Translations under genes and position numbers: made by a program
Notes under the pieces: generated by a model
The model's database searches: none
What the model was told of the DNA's origin: nothing
What the model saw: the letters and a program-made list of their open reading frames with translations, nothing else
Part shown: piece by piece, positions 45,034 to 52,705 of the stretch
Layout: the number at the start of each line of letters is the position of its first letter
Position numbering within the stretch: position 1 is the stretch's first letter
NCBI RefSeq assembly: GCF_900106015.1
Contig: NZ_LT629797.1
Span: 4,650,001 to 4,714,000 of the forward strand
Direction of reading: 5' to 3'
Source of the DNA: Pseudomonas sihuiensis
GTDB lineage: Bacteria > Pseudomonadota > Gammaproteobacteria > Pseudomonadales > Pseudomonadaceae
DNA length: 64,000 nucleotides

Positions 45034-45466
45034 GCAACAGATGCGCATCACCATCACCGCCGCCAAAGAGCGCCTTGGCCTGGACTGGGCCGCACTTGGC
45101 CAGGGCATCGGCATGTCGCCGGTGTGGACGACCTCCGCCTGCCTGGGCATGAACAGCATGCCCAAGGCGCAGGCAGATGCCCTGTGCGAGATGCTCGAAT
45201 TGCCGGTGGAGGTCTCCACCGCACTGCAGGCGTTCCCGCACAAGCACTGGGACAAGGCCGTGCCCACCGACCCGTTGATCTACCGCTTCTACGAGATGAT
45301 CAACGTCTACGGCGAGACCATCAAGGAACTGATCCACGAGGAATTCGGCGACGGCATCATGAGCGCCATCGACTTCAGCATGGACATTTCCCGCGTCGCC
45401 GACCCCAAGGGTGACCGCGTGCAGATCGTGCTCAACGGCAAGTTCCTGCCCTATCGCAGCTGGTGA
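45026..45466 (+). CDS. cynS: CynS, cyanate hydratase (cyanase)
   Basis: Cyanase of 146 residues, converting cyanate and bicarbonate to ammonia and carbon dioxide through carbamate. The catalytic residues of the family are present: Arg87 and Glu90 (PTDPLIYRFYEMINVYG) and Ser113 (GIMSAIDFSMD). The N-terminal half is the helical, HTH-like domain. The start ATG lies inside the end of cynD, with AAGGAG just upstream. No carbonic anhydrase gene (cynT) is in the cassette, so bicarbonate must come from elsewhere. A good terminator follows. Confidence 0.97.
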   Translation: MDKQQMRITITAAKERLGLDWAALGQGIGMSPVWTTSACLGMNSMPKAQADALCEMLELPVEVSTALQAFPHKHWDKAVPTDPLIYRFYEMINVYGETIKELIHEEFGDGIMSAIDFSMDISRVADPKGDRVQIVLNGKFLPYRSW

Positions 45467-45492
45467 ATCGTCGCGGCATATCGTCGCGATGG

Positions 45493-45524
45493 ACAAAAGG
45501 CACGGCACCCGCCGTGCCTTTTGT
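45493..45524 (+). terminator. Rho-independent terminator of cynABDS
   Basis: ACAAAAGGCACGGC and GCCGTGCCTTTTGT form a 14-base perfect stem with an ACCC loop, followed by TTTG. Confidence 0.93.
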
Positions 45525-45569
45525 TTTGCGCTCTGCGAAAATGCCCGCACTTTTTTCTAGGACTCTGCC

Positions 45570-46637
45570 ATGACCGCCCTGAAGAACGACCGTTTCCTTC
45601 GTGCCCTGCTCAAGCAACCCGTGGATGTCACGCCGATCTGGATGATGCGCCAGGCCGGCCGCTATCTGCCGGAGTACCGCGCGACCCGGGCCAAGGCCGG
45701 CGACTTCGTGAGCCTGATGAAGAACCCGGAGCTGGCTTGCGAGGTCACCATCCAGCCGCTGGATCGCTACCCGCAACTGGATGCGGCGATTCTGTTCTCC
45801 GACATCCTCACCATTCCCGATGCCATGGGCCAGGGCCTGTACTTCGAGACCGGCGAAGGCCCGCGTTTCAAGAAAGTGGTCAGCAACCTGGCCGACATCG
45901 AGGCGCTGTCGGTGCCCGACCCGGAGAAAGATCTGGGCTATGTGATGGACGCCGTGCGCACCATTCGCCGCGAGCTCAATGGCCGCGTGCCGCTGATCGG
46001 CTTCTCCGGCAGCCCGTGGACGCTGGCCACCTACATGGTCGAAGGCGGTTCGTCGAAGGACTTCCGCAAGACCAAGGCCATGCTCTACGACAACCCGCAA
46101 GCCTTGCACGCGCTGCTCGACAAGCTGGCGCAGTCGGTCACCGCTTATCTGAACGGGCAGGTCCTGGCCGGTGCGCAGGCGGTACAGATCTTCGATTCCT
46201 GGGGCGGCGCGCTGTCGGCAGCGGCCTATCAGGAATTCTCCCTGGCCTACATGAAGAAGATCGTCGATGGCCTGATCCGCGAGCACGACGGGCGTCGTGT
46301 GCCGGTGATCCTGTTCACCAAGGGCGGCGGCCTGTGGCTCGAATCCCTGGCGGACACCGGCGCAGAGGCGCTGGGCCTGGACTGGACCTGCGACATCGGC
46401 AGTGCGCGTGCCCGTGTCGGTGCCAAGGTCGCCCTGCAAGGCAACATGGACCCGGCAGTGCTCTACGCCAAGCCGGCGGCGATCCGTGCCGAGGTGGCGC
46501 GCATCCTGGCCGCCTATGGCGACGGTAGCGGCCACGTGTTCAACCTTGGTCACGGCATTACCCCGGAAGTCGACCCGGCTCATGCTGGCGCCTTCTTCGA
46601 GGCTGTACATGAGTTGTCGGCGCAGTATCACCAATAA
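45570..46637 (+). CDS. hemE: HemE, uroporphyrinogen decarboxylase
   Basis: Uroporphyrinogen III decarboxylase of heme synthesis, 355 residues. It shows the signature [14 protein letters not shown] with the substrate-binding Arg residues near the N-terminus, [18 protein letters not shown], and the C-terminal [12 protein letters not shown]. It is monocistronic, 45 bases after the cyn terminator. In PAO1 hemE follows gltD directly (from memory), so the cyn cassette separates two normally adjacent genes. Confidence 0.98.
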   Translation: MTALKNDRFLRALLKQPVDVTPIWMMRQAGRYLPEYRATRAKAGDFVSLMKNPELACEVTIQPLDRYPQLDAAILFSDILTIPDAMGQGLYFETGEGPRFKKVVSNLADIEALSVPDPEKDLGYVMDAVRTIRRELNGRVPLIGFSGSPWTLATYMVEGGSSKDFRKTKAMLYDNPQALHALLDKLAQSVTAYLNGQVLAGAQAVQIFDSWGGALSAAAYQEFSLAYMKKIVDGLIREHDGRRVPVILFTKGGGLWLESLADTGAEALGLDWTCDIGSARARVGAKVALQGNMDPAVLYAKPAAIRAEVARILAAYGDGSGHVFNLGHGITPEVDPAHAGAFFEAVHELSAQYHQ

Positions 46638-46653
46638 GCCAAGCCGCGGCCGG

Positions 46654-46679
46654 GCGGCCAGGCCAGTTTGCCTGGCCGC
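46654..46679. terminator. Perfect hairpin between convergent hemE and DUF2141 gene
   Basis: GCGGCCAGGC and GCCTGGCCGC form a 10-base perfect stem with a CAGTTT loop, 16 bases after the hemE stop. No T-run follows on either strand, so intrinsic termination would be weak. Confidence 0.5.
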
Positions 46680-47161
46680 TAGCGATCCCCAGCGCGTGGT
46701 GCCACGGGTGCCACGCGCTCCTTCTTTTTGCGCGGTGGAATCAGTCGCACACTGATCACGCTGTCCGTATCACTGTGCTCGAACAGGCTTTCACTGGGTT
46801 TTGGTTTGCCGCCGAATAGCGATGGATTGCCGGAGAAACCCACTGGCTCCAACGGGATGCCACGCGGGCTGAGATCCAGCTGGCCGTTACCGTTGCTGTC
46901 CTGAAACACCTGCACGGCGTAGCGACCGGGCGGCAGGTCGGTAATAAGCAGTGGCGTTTCCGTTCCCTGCAGTTCGCGCAGGCTGGGTTGCCAGTCCTGT
47001 TGGTCGGCTGGCACCAGCGCCAGATAGAGATTTGCCTGATCCTGCTTGCCGTCCACCTCGATCAGCAGATCGCCTGCCCGGAGCGATTGGCAAACGAGTA
47101 GCGGAACCAATAGGCAAAGTTGGCACAGGCGGGTTACGGTTTGAAGAATTCTCTGTGGCAT
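46679..47161 (-). CDS. Secreted DUF2141-family protein
   Basis: A 160-residue exported protein. The ATG at 47161 gives a signal peptide (MPQRILQTVTRLCQLC, then LLVPLLVCQSLRA). The mature part fits DUF2141: a beta-rich body with PPGRYAVQVFQDSNGNGQLD, the conserved Asp/Asn-rich turn, followed by GIPLEPVGFSGNPSLFGG. Function is unknown. It is divergent from the DarA-like gene with only 32 bases between, so it probably marks the left border of the lipid cluster and may share its control. Confidence 0.82.
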   Translation of the reverse strand: MPQRILQTVTRLCQLCLLVPLLVCQSLRAGDLLIEVDGKQDQANLYLALVPADQQDWQPSLRELQGTETPLLITDLPPGRYAVQVFQDSNGNGQLDLSPRGIPLEPVGFSGNPSLFGGKPKPSESLFEHSDTDSVISVRLIPPRKKKERVAPVAPRAGDR

Positions 47162-47193
47162 AATTTGCGCATTTTGCAGGGAATGCGCCGCGA

Positions 47194-48111
47194 ATGCGTC
47201 ATGTTTTAGTCGTCCATTTTTCTCAGACTGGCCAATTAGACCGCTTGGCACAATCGGTCTGTGCGCCGCTGCGCGAGTGCGACGACATCCAGGTGGATTT
47301 CCTGACGCTGCAGCCGGCCGAACCTTTCCCCTTTCCCTGGCCCTTTCTCGGGTTCTTTCGCATCTTCCCGGAAACCGTGCTGATGAAGCCGCAGCCGTTG
47401 CTGCCGCTCGCCGTGGATGCCGACAAGCGCTATGACCTGGTGATCCTGGCCTATCAGGTCTGGTTCCTCTCGCCCTCGCTGCCGTGCACCAGCTTTCTCG
47501 CCTCGCCTGAGGCGGCTCGCCTGCTGAAGGATACGCCGGTGGTCACGTTGATCGGTTGCCGCAACATGTGGCTAATGGCGCAGGAGAAGGTCAAGGCGCG
47601 CCTACAGGCGCTTGGCGCGAAGCTGGTAGACAACGTGGTGCTGACCGATGCCTGCGGTACGGCTGCCAGCTTCCTGGCTACGCCGCTGTGGATGTTCACC
47701 GGCCGGCAGAAGCCCTATAGCTGGGTGCCGCGTGCCGGTATCGACGAACGGGAATTGGCGGCGGCCAGCCGCTTCGGCGACGCTATGGCGCGTCGGCTGC
47801 TCGCTGACGAGCTGCCTATCGAAGCACCGATGCTCGCCGGCTTGGGGGCTGTGAAAGTAGATGAGAAATTGATCGCCAGCGAAAAAGTCGGCAACCGTAG
47901 TTTCACCCTGTGGAGCCGCCTGCTGTCGGCGCTCGGCCCGCAGCAGAGTCGCCGACGCGGCGCTGGGCTGGTGTTGTATATCGTATTTCTGATTTGCCTG
48001 ATTCTGACCGTGGTGCCGATCACCGCGCTGTTGAAAAAATTGCTGGCGCCGCTGTTCAAGGCGCGTATCCAGCGAGAGAAGGCCTACTTTGCCGGCCCGT
48101 CCGGCGAGTGA
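47194..48111 (+). CDS. DarA-like flavodoxin-fold protein with C-terminal membrane anchor
   Basis: A 305-residue protein of the type annotated as dialkylresorcinol condensing enzyme DarA. The N-terminus VLVVHFSQTGQLDRLAQS is a flavodoxin FMN phosphate loop. Later segments (YDLVILAYQVWFLSPSLPCT, TLIGCRNMWLMA) fit flavodoxin-type quinone reductases. Residues about 256-280 are hydrophobic (GLVLYIVFLICLILTVVPIT), so it is probably tethered to the membrane. In dialkylresorcinol pathways DarA aromatises the cyclohexanedione made by DarB. The KAS III gene follows 19 bases downstream, which supports this. It could also be another FMN oxidoreductase. Confidence 0.75.
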   Translation: MRHVLVVHFSQTGQLDRLAQSVCAPLRECDDIQVDFLTLQPAEPFPFPWPFLGFFRIFPETVLMKPQPLLPLAVDADKRYDLVILAYQVWFLSPSLPCTSFLASPEAARLLKDTPVVTLIGCRNMWLMAQEKVKARLQALGAKLVDNVVLTDACGTAASFLATPLWMFTGRQKPYSWVPRAGIDERELAAASRFGDAMARRLLADELPIEAPMLAGLGAVKVDEKLIASEKVGNRSFTLWSRLLSALGPQQSRRRGAGLVLYIVFLICLILTVVPITALLKKLLAPLFKARIQREKAYFAGPSGE

Positions 48112-48130
48112 TGTGACCTGAGGTAAGACC

Positions 48131-49288
48131 GTGGTAACCCCTGTATTCATCAACCGCATCAGCGCCTGCCTGCCGCACGAGCCCGTGGACAACGAGCAGA
48201 TGGAAGCGCGCCTGGGCATGGTCGGCGGCAAGCCGTCACGCGCGCGCAAGCTGGTGCTGCGTCGCAACGGCATTGTGCAGCGTCACTACGTCATCGACCC
48301 GGCGACCGGCGAGCCAAGCATGAGCAATGCGCAGCTCAGTGCCGAAGCGATACGCGGCTTGCAGGGCGAGGGTTTCGAGCTGAACCAGCTCGACTGCCTG
48401 GTAGCCAGCACCTCTTCGCCGGATCAGGTGATGCCGGGCCACGCGGTGATGGTGCACGGTGAACTGGGTAACCCCTCCTGCGAAGTGGCGACCACTGCCG
48501 GCATCTGCCTGTGCGGGATGACGGCGCTGAAATACGCCTGGATGAGCGTGGCCAGTGGCGAGAGCCGTACTGCCGTGGCCTGTGGTTCTGAGGTCGCCTC
48601 GACGCTGATGCAGGCGCGCAACTTCAACGCCGAGTACGAGAGCCGCGTCGACGAGCTGGAGAGCCACCCGGAGATCGCCTTCGAGAAGGACTTCCTGCGC
48701 TGGATGCTGTCCGATGGCGCTGGCGCCGTGCTGTTGCAGGATCATCCTAATCAGAGCGGTCTTAGCCTGCGCATCGACTGGCTGGACATCCTCTCGTTCG
48801 CCGACCAGATGCCACCCTGCATGTATGCCGGTGCCGACATGCAGGACGACACCCTGCGCGGCTGGAGCCGCTACGACGCCGATCAGCGTGCGAAGCAGTC
48901 GGTGATGGCGATCAAGCAGAACGTCAAGCTGCTCAACGAGAACATCGTCAAGTACACCGTGGAAGAGGCGCTGCGGCGCATCATGCCGCGCCGCGAGCTG
49001 CGCGTGGCTGACATCGACTGGTTCCTCCCGCACTACTCCTCGGAGTTCTTCCGCGAGCCGCTGGCCGTGGGTCTGGCCAATGTCGACCTGCCGATCCCGA
49101 TGGAGCGCTGGTTCACCAACCTGACCAGCAAGGGCAACACCGGTGCGGCGTCGATTTTCATCATCCTTGAAGAGCTGTTCAATGGCGGGCACCTGCGCAG
49201 CGGCCAGAGGTTGCTCTGCTACGTGCCCGAAAGCGGGCGCTTTTCCAGTGCGTTCATGCACCTGACGGTGGTCGGCGATGAAGCTTGA
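48131..49288 (+). CDS. KAS III-type ketosynthase, DarB-like
   Basis: Thiolase-fold condensing enzyme of 385 residues, starting with GTG at 48131. The Cys-His-Asn triad of FabH-type enzymes can be followed: Cys126 (or Cys128) in TTAGICLCGMTALKYA, His301 in FLPHYSS and Asn336 in SKGNTGAAS. DarB enzymes join two beta-keto acyl chains to the ring precursor of dialkylresorcinols. The neighbouring DarA-like gene makes that role the leading guess. A simple fatty-acid priming role is unlikely given the cluster. It overlaps the next gene by 11 bases, so coupled translation is likely. Confidence 0.82.
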   Translation: MVTPVFINRISACLPHEPVDNEQMEARLGMVGGKPSRARKLVLRRNGIVQRHYVIDPATGEPSMSNAQLSAEAIRGLQGEGFELNQLDCLVASTSSPDQVMPGHAVMVHGELGNPSCEVATTAGICLCGMTALKYAWMSVASGESRTAVACGSEVASTLMQARNFNAEYESRVDELESHPEIAFEKDFLRWMLSDGAGAVLLQDHPNQSGLSLRIDWLDILSFADQMPPCMYAGADMQDDTLRGWSRYDADQRAKQSVMAIKQNVKLLNENIVKYTVEEALRRIMPRRELRVADIDWFLPHYSSEFFREPLAVGLANVDLPIPMERWFTNLTSKGNTGAASIFIILEELFNGGHLRSGQRLLCYVPESGRFSSAFMHLTVVGDEA

Positions 49289-49685
49289 CGAAGTTCCGCA
49301 GGATCCCGGCTCCGCCTATGGCGGGCACAGCAAATTGCTTTATGCCGTCGATGAGGGCGGTCATTACCAGGGCGCACAGAGCGTTGGCTGGGAGCCTGAA
49401 TCCTATGCCACGCAACTGGCCGTCGCCGAGCTGGAGGCGCAGGAGGCCGAGGCCCTGGCGCTCTGGCAGCGCGGCGAGCTATCACCTCTGAAATGCCTGA
49501 TGTACCGCTACCGTATGGATGAGCCGGCGCTGGCGCAGATCACTGGTCTGTGGCAATGGCGCGTGCGTCGGCATTTCCGTCCAGATATCTATCGCCGCCT
49601 GAGTACCTCCGTGCTGGCGCGCTACGCCGAGGCCTTTGGCCTGACCATCGACGAGTTGCGTCGCTACCAGAGAGAGTTGCCATGA
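49278..49685 (+). CDS. Unknown protein with a possible Xre-like DNA-binding end
   Basis: A 135-residue soluble protein that I do not recognise. The N-terminal half is acidic (AVAELEAQEAEALALWQRGE). The C-terminal half (CLMYRYRMDEPALAQITGLW, then LARYAEAFGLTIDELRRYQ) has the spacing of a helix-turn-helix whose last part resembles Xre-family repressors. It overlaps the KAS III gene by 11 bases and the BtrH-like gene by 4, so it belongs to the darA-darB operon. It may be a pathway regulator or a small partner of the condensing enzymes. Confidence 0.7.
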   Translation: MKLDEVPQDPGSAYGGHSKLLYAVDEGGHYQGAQSVGWEPESYATQLAVAELEAQEAEALALWQRGELSPLKCLMYRYRMDEPALAQITGLWQWRVRRHFRPDIYRRLSTSVLARYAEAFGLTIDELRRYQRELP

Positions 49686-50683
49686 CTGCGTTCCAGCACC
49701 GTCAGAGCGCCCACTGCGAAAGTGGCGTCATGGCCAGCCTGTTGACCCACGCCGGTTTGCCGATGAGCGAGCCGATGGCTTTCGGCCTGGCGTCGGGTCT
49801 GGCCTTCGCCTACCTGCCGATCGTCAAGATCGGTGGCATGCCGCTGATTGCCTACCGCATGCCGCCACGGCACTTGATCAAGACCCTGAGCAAGCGCCTC
49901 GGCGTGCGTTTGACCAGTCGCACCTTCTCCAATCCCGAGCAGGGCCGCGTGGCGCTGGATGCGGCGCTCGACAGCGGTCGTCTGGCCGGTCTGCAAAGTT
50001 CGGTATTCTGGCTGCCGTATTTCCCGCCGGAGATGCGTTTTCACTTCAATGCGCACAACCTGCTGGCGTATGGGCGCGACGGCGACGAGTACCTGCTCAG
50101 CGACCCGGTGTTCGAGGCGCCGGTGCGTTGCGCCAGCGCCGACCTGCAGAAAGCACGCTTCGCCAAGGGCGCGCTGGCGGCCAAGGGCCTGATGTACTAC
50201 CTCGACGATGTGTCGTCGGAGCAGGATTGGGAGCGCCTGATCCGCCAGAGCGTGCTGTCCACCTCGCGCATCCTCGACGGTATGCCGCTGCCATGGATCG
50301 GTATTCGTGGCATCCAGCACCTGGCCAAATGCGTTGAGGCGCTCGACCCTGCTCAGGCCAAGTACAACCGCCTGTACCTGACCCATATCGTGCGCATGCA
50401 GGAAGAGATCGGCACCGGCGGTGCGGGCTTTCGCTTCATGTACGCCAGCTTTTTGCAGGAGGCCGGCGAGAAGATCGGTGACGCCAGCCTGCAGGAGGCT
50501 TCGGTGCGGCTCACCTCGGTGGGCGACGACTGGCGCCAGTTCGCCTCGGCCTGCGTGCGTGCCAGCCGCAGCAAGGGCGAGGCACCGGACTTCAGGCCGA
50601 TTGCCGACAGCCTGCGCACGATTGCCGATCAGGAGCGGGCATTGATGAGAGAGTTGGGCGCTTGGGCCAAGCGCAAGGGTTGA
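49682..50683 (+). CDS. BtrH N-terminal-domain protein, candidate acyltransferase
   Basis: A 333-residue protein with the BtrH N-terminal domain. It starts MTAFQHRQSAHCESGVMASL, with the conserved His-Cys pair (His11-Cys12) at the place of the BtrH nucleophile, and continues SEPMAFGLASGLAFAYLP. The middle part (YLLSDPVF) is typical of this papain-like fold. BtrH itself moves an acyl chain from a carrier protein to an amine in butirosin synthesis, so here it could move a polyene or acyl chain from ACP onto a resorcinol or lipid. That substrate is inference. It is the last gene of the plus-strand operon, and a REP pair follows. Confidence 0.8.
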   Translation: MTAFQHRQSAHCESGVMASLLTHAGLPMSEPMAFGLASGLAFAYLPIVKIGGMPLIAYRMPPRHLIKTLSKRLGVRLTSRTFSNPEQGRVALDAALDSGRLAGLQSSVFWLPYFPPEMRFHFNAHNLLAYGRDGDEYLLSDPVFEAPVRCASADLQKARFAKGALAAKGLMYYLDDVSSEQDWERLIRQSVLSTSRILDGMPLPWIGIRGIQHLAKCVEALDPAQAKYNRLYLTHIVRMQEEIGTGGAGFRFMYASFLQEAGEKIGDASLQEASVRLTSVGDDWRQFASACVRASRSKGEAPDFRPIADSLRTIADQERALMRELGAWAKRKG

Positions 50684-50693
50684 GGCTGGCCGC

Positions 50694-50764
50694 GGTGGGC
50701 TGAAGCCCACCCTACAGTTACCGAACCGCATCTGCAGCCCCCGTAGGGTGGGCTTCAGCCCACC
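50694..50764. repeat. REP pair between convergent BtrH-like and KS-like genes
   Basis: GGTGGGCTGAAGCCCACCCT and GTAGGGTGGGCTTCAGCCCA are two facing REP units around a 27-base centre. The head sequences match those at 16157-16231. The position between convergent genes suggests a role in ending or protecting transcripts. Confidence 0.85.
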
Positions 50765-50784
50765 AATGCCATCGATAAGTCAGG

Positions 50785-51336
50785 CTAGAGCTGCAGATGC
50801 AGGACTTCGATGCCTGCCGTCAGCCCGGCAAAGTCCTGTGCTTTCGTGGGCGCTTCGACCAACACCGCCTGTGCCTGAAAGTCCCCGTTCTCCTCGATCA
50901 CCACCAGCAGCGCCTGATCGACCAGGCCGTCGCCGAGATCCAGGGCGGCCAGCGCCTGGAGTTGCTTCCAGACGTTTGGACCTGCGCCGATGAAAAGATT
51001 TGGACCTTCCAACCCGAGTTGTGAGGCGACGTGGAAGCCGGCAGCGTTACTCACGCTGTTGACGAACTCGAAGGGCTTGGGTTGGCGCTGATGCACACAA
51101 ACAGCATCGAGCAAGGCGCCCATGGTGGCGCGGGCCGGATGCTGCGACGCCAGGTACAGGCCGCAGCGGCTATGTACCTGGGCTTTCAATGGCGCCGTGC
51201 AGAGCAGGGCCTGCAGGATCAGGCGGTCGATGCGCCGTGGCGGGGCAGCCAGCCACTGGCCCAGAGCGGTCTTGAGATCCTTGTCGGAGCAGCTTGCATC
51301 TCCGCGAACGCTGCAAGCGGCGATGACCGGTTTCAT
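50785..51336 (-). CDS. Truncated ketosynthase-like protein lacking the catalytic Cys
   Basis: A 183-residue protein resembling the N-terminal half of a ketosynthase (Ketoacyl-synt_2 type, as in aryl-polyene chain-length-factor proteins). Recognisable parts are PFEFVNSVSNAAGFHVASQL and LGLEGPNLFIGAGPNVWKQL. In the second, the place of the KS nucleophile (TAC in the neighbour) is occupied by Gly119, so it cannot condense. The C-terminal thiolase half with both His residues is absent. Its start overlaps the stop of the active ketosynthase upstream, which suggests an obligate KS/chain-length-factor pair. The start was set at ATG 51336 for this coupling. Confidence 0.75.
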   Translation of the reverse strand: MKPVIAACSVRGDASCSDKDLKTALGQWLAAPPRRIDRLILQALLCTAPLKAQVHSRCGLYLASQHPARATMGALLDAVCVHQRQPKPFEFVNSVSNAAGFHVASQLGLEGPNLFIGAGPNVWKQLQALAALDLGDGLVDQALLVVIEENGDFQAQAVLVEAPTKAQDFAGLTAGIEVLHLQL

Positions 51337-52442
51337 ACCTGTTCTCCCGTGCAGCGCTGCAGTACCAGGCTGGCATTGTTGCCGCCGAAGCCGAAAAAGT
51401 TGGCCAGCAGCAGGCTGTCTGGCTCGATGGTCAGTGGTGCGCCATTCAGTGGCAGCAGGGCTTCGGCGGCGTAGTCCACACCTGGCAGGCTGGCGAGGTT
51501 TTCCACGAGCAGCAAAGTTTCGCTGAGGCCGCAGGCGCCCAGGGTATGGCCGAGCCAGGGTTTGAGTACGCACAGCGGCGGCAGCGCGTCGCCGAACAGC
51601 AGGCGCACGCCATTACTCTCTGCACGGTCATTGGCACCTGTGGCCGTGCCGTGCAGCTTCACCAGGCCGATCTGCCCGGAGTCGACACCGGCACTGCGCA
51701 GGGCCTCACGCATCACCCAGTCGATATGGCTGCCGTCCTCGCAGGTGGTGGTCAGGTTGCTGGTGTCGCAGGCGCTGAAGCCGCCGAGCAGCTTCGCCAG
51801 CGGCGCCTCGCCGGGCTCCCGTGCCAGCAGCGTGGCGGCATAGGCTTCGCCAAGAATCAGACCGTCGCGCTCAGGGTGGAAGGGCCGGTAGGCGCCGCTC
51901 GGGCTGGTCAGGTCGAGTGCGCCGAATCCTTGCTGGGCGATGGCACTGGGTGTCTCGAAGGCCAGTACCAGTACACGTTCGTAGAGGCCGGCGGCGAGCA
52001 TCCGTGCGCCATACAGCAGGCCGTTGGCGGCGCTGGTGCAGGCAGTGTTGAGGGTGAAGGCGTCAGCGAAGCCCCAGCGTTGCTGTAGCGTGCGGGCCAG
52101 CAGGTCGAGTGTCGTCGAATGCTCCGAACGAAAGCCGCCTTCGCTTGCCACCAGCGTTTCCAGGTCATTGATGTCGAGGCTGGTGCTGGCGACGATCAGT
52201 AGGCAGTCGCTCAGGTCTTGCGGCTGTTCACCCAGTGTCTCGCCGATCAGGCGATCAAAACGCTGGTCGCGGCTTTCGCCGCTGTCGGCGACGCTCAGAT
52301 AGGCGCGCGGTTGCTGCAATTCGTGCAACAGGAACGAGCTGGGAAGCGCACGTGAGCCTTGCCGCAGCGCATTGCCAGCACTGCGCAGCTCGACACCCAG
52401 CGCACTGTGCAGGGCGCCGCGCTGGAGGTAGATGGGTGTCAC
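51333..52442 (-). CDS. Beta-ketoacyl-ACP synthase (KAS II-type) of the lipid cluster
   Basis: Ketosynthase of 369 residues, shorter than FabF (about 413). The triad is complete: Cys135 (LNTACTSAANG), His264 (VKLHGTATGAND) and His299 (KPWLGHTLGACG). Also typical is YRPFHPERDGLILGEA. It overlaps the ACP gene upstream and the Cys-less partner downstream by 4 bases each, so ACP, KS and partner are made together. Similar genes occur in aryl-polyene clusters, though the exact ape counterpart is not certain. Confidence 0.88.
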   Translation of the reverse strand: MTPIYLQRGALHSALGVELRSAGNALRQGSRALPSSFLLHELQQPRAYLSVADSGESRDQRFDRLIGETLGEQPQDLSDCLLIVASTSLDINDLETLVASEGGFRSEHSTTLDLLARTLQQRWGFADAFTLNTACTSAANGLLYGARMLAAGLYERVLVLAFETPSAIAQQGFGALDLTSPSGAYRPFHPERDGLILGEAYAATLLAREPGEAPLAKLLGGFSACDTSNLTTTCEDGSHIDWVMREALRSAGVDSGQIGLVKLHGTATGANDRAESNGVRLLFGDALPPLCVLKPWLGHTLGACGLSETLLLVENLASLPGVDYAAEALLPLNGAPLTIEPDSLLLANFFGFGGNNASLVLQRCTGEQV

Positions 52443-52705
52443 GGCTGCTGCCTGATAAAGGCCGCAATGCTGGCGATGCTGTTGAGAATACGCCGTCCAT
52501 CCTTGGCGCCCTCGATGCGAACGCCATAGTGCTGCTGCAGGGCCAGGGACACCTGCAGAGCATCGAGGCTGTCCATGGCGATGCGGCTCTGCTGACCGAA
52601 CAGCGGCTCGTCATCGGCGATGCTCTGCCAGTCGATGTCGTCTTCCTTGTCGCACTCACGGATCAGCAATTGCTTGAGTTCTTGTTCTAGTAGTGTGTGG
52701 TCCAT
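52439..52705 (-). CDS. Acyl carrier protein of the lipid cluster
   Basis: An 88-residue carrier protein. The phosphopantetheine site is Ser46 in RIAMDSLDALQVSLALQQ. It is acidic at the N-terminus (EDDIDWQSIADDEP), as usual for such carriers. Its first 19 bases overlap the end of the ABC permease gene upstream. It probably carries the growing chain for the adjacent ketosynthase pair. It differs in sequence and length from fatty-acid AcpP, so it is a dedicated carrier. Confidence 0.88.
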   Translation of the reverse strand: MDHTLLEQELKQLLIRECDKEDDIDWQSIADDEPLFGQQSRIAMDSLDALQVSLALQQHYGVRIEGAKDGRRILNSIASIAAFIRQQP

